Below, in pieces: positions 63,479-64,000 of a stretch of 64,000 nucleotides of DNA (position 1 is its first letter; each line of letters starts with the position of its first letter). This DNA comes from Isoperla grammatica (Eukaryota; Arthropoda; Insecta; Plecoptera; Perlodidae), in contig OX246746.1 in assembly GCA_945910005.1 (NCBI GenBank), positions 21,775,095-21,839,094 of the forward strand. The letters are read 5' to 3'. A program made the position numbers and the translations under genes. The notes beneath the pieces were generated by a model, which saw only the letters and a list, made by a program, of their open reading frames with translations, made no database searches and had not been told where the DNA came from.

Positions 63479-64000
63479 AAATGCATACCCGGAAAGTACT
63501 TGAAACACTTACTAATTGACAAATGAAGGCCATACCAGCCCGCTATCAAATATGCACACTGTTTAATCATTATTGTCTGTTGATATATGCCGCAATGTGA
63601 CCACACTAACATCCCCCCACCCCGCCGAGCCGAGGTATCAGCAGGCAGCCGAGTTACTGGGCAGTCGAGTTACAGACACAGTGGGAGCAAGTTCGTGTCG
63701 CTCGCTCCTCTAGAGTCAACTAGTTACGTACTTTTTCGCTCTCTGACATTTTGATGAGTACCAATGCTGGAGGCTTCAAGTCAATTCTCAATTATACGTA
63801 AAGGATGCCTTTCAATGACTAAAAAGTTTTAGGCATGGGCTTCAATTCTTTCCGCATACATTGTTAATCGAAAATTTTCCAATTTTTACTCGTTTATTTA
63901 TCGCTACACAAAAATAGTTGTAGGTCCCTGTTTATGCTACAGCCATGTTATTTCATAGTAATTATTTCATAAGTATTTCAAATCGAGAAAAATATTTAAA
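63479..64000. other. Right edge, nothing recognised
   Basis: No gene, RNA or transposon end supported. Confidence 0.4.

Overview
This is nuclear DNA from an animal, most likely a marine invertebrate and possibly a deuterostome. The genes are split by long GT-AG introns, CpG and GGCC sites are not depleted around promoters, and the non-coding DNA is packed with DNA-transposon fragments and with the 8-bp palindrome TAGGCCTA. The encoded Rab11 has an invertebrate-type tail (IRDPPEGD...RKQCCQ). I cannot name the species.

Three protein genes can be assembled exon by exon with matching splice phases, all on the minus strand. (1) Rab11 (right to left from 20131) has four shared exons and two alternative last exons. 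One is complete at 9116-9252. The other enters the window at 1-37 and continues beyond its left edge. (2) An epsilon/zeta-clade tubulin (37528 to 26269; zeta-tubulin is my preferred reading) has seven exons and encodes about 459 residues. (3) A SAC3D1-like protein (57061 to 42309) has eight exons and encodes about 398 residues. A possible first exon of a fourth gene, on the plus strand, lies at 59176-59226. These genes do not form a pathway, although the tubulin (centriole/basal body), Rab11 (recycling endosome, ciliogenesis) and SAC3D1 (centrosome/spindle in mammals) all have centrosome- or cilium-related roles in other animals.

Introns and intergenic DNA are a transposon record that can be read base by base. 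Twelve hAT-type elements are bounded by perfect 8-bp target-site duplications (TSDs), several nested or adjacent. There is a piggyBac derivative between TTAA sites carrying a decayed transposase start, and two Mutator-like inverted-repeat elements with 9-bp TSDs. A 3.6-kb foldback-type element has ~1-kb arms built of tandem modules. A 98-bp perfect palindrome lies inside one hAT element. There is one young 5'-truncated LINE with an intact 726-codon reverse transcriptase/RNase H frame, at least three decayed LINE fragments, and many short inverted-repeat MITEs. Four different hAT families share one GC-rich hairpin motif at the same subterminal position.

Clusters of CCTAGGCCTA-type sequence lie just downstream of the first coding exon of all three genes and of the candidate fourth. 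This is the least explained pattern in the window.

Limits: UTR ends, exact promoters, the SAC3D1 C-terminus and the distal Rab11 exon beyond base 1 cannot be settled from this sequence. Family names rest on recognised motifs, not on database searches.
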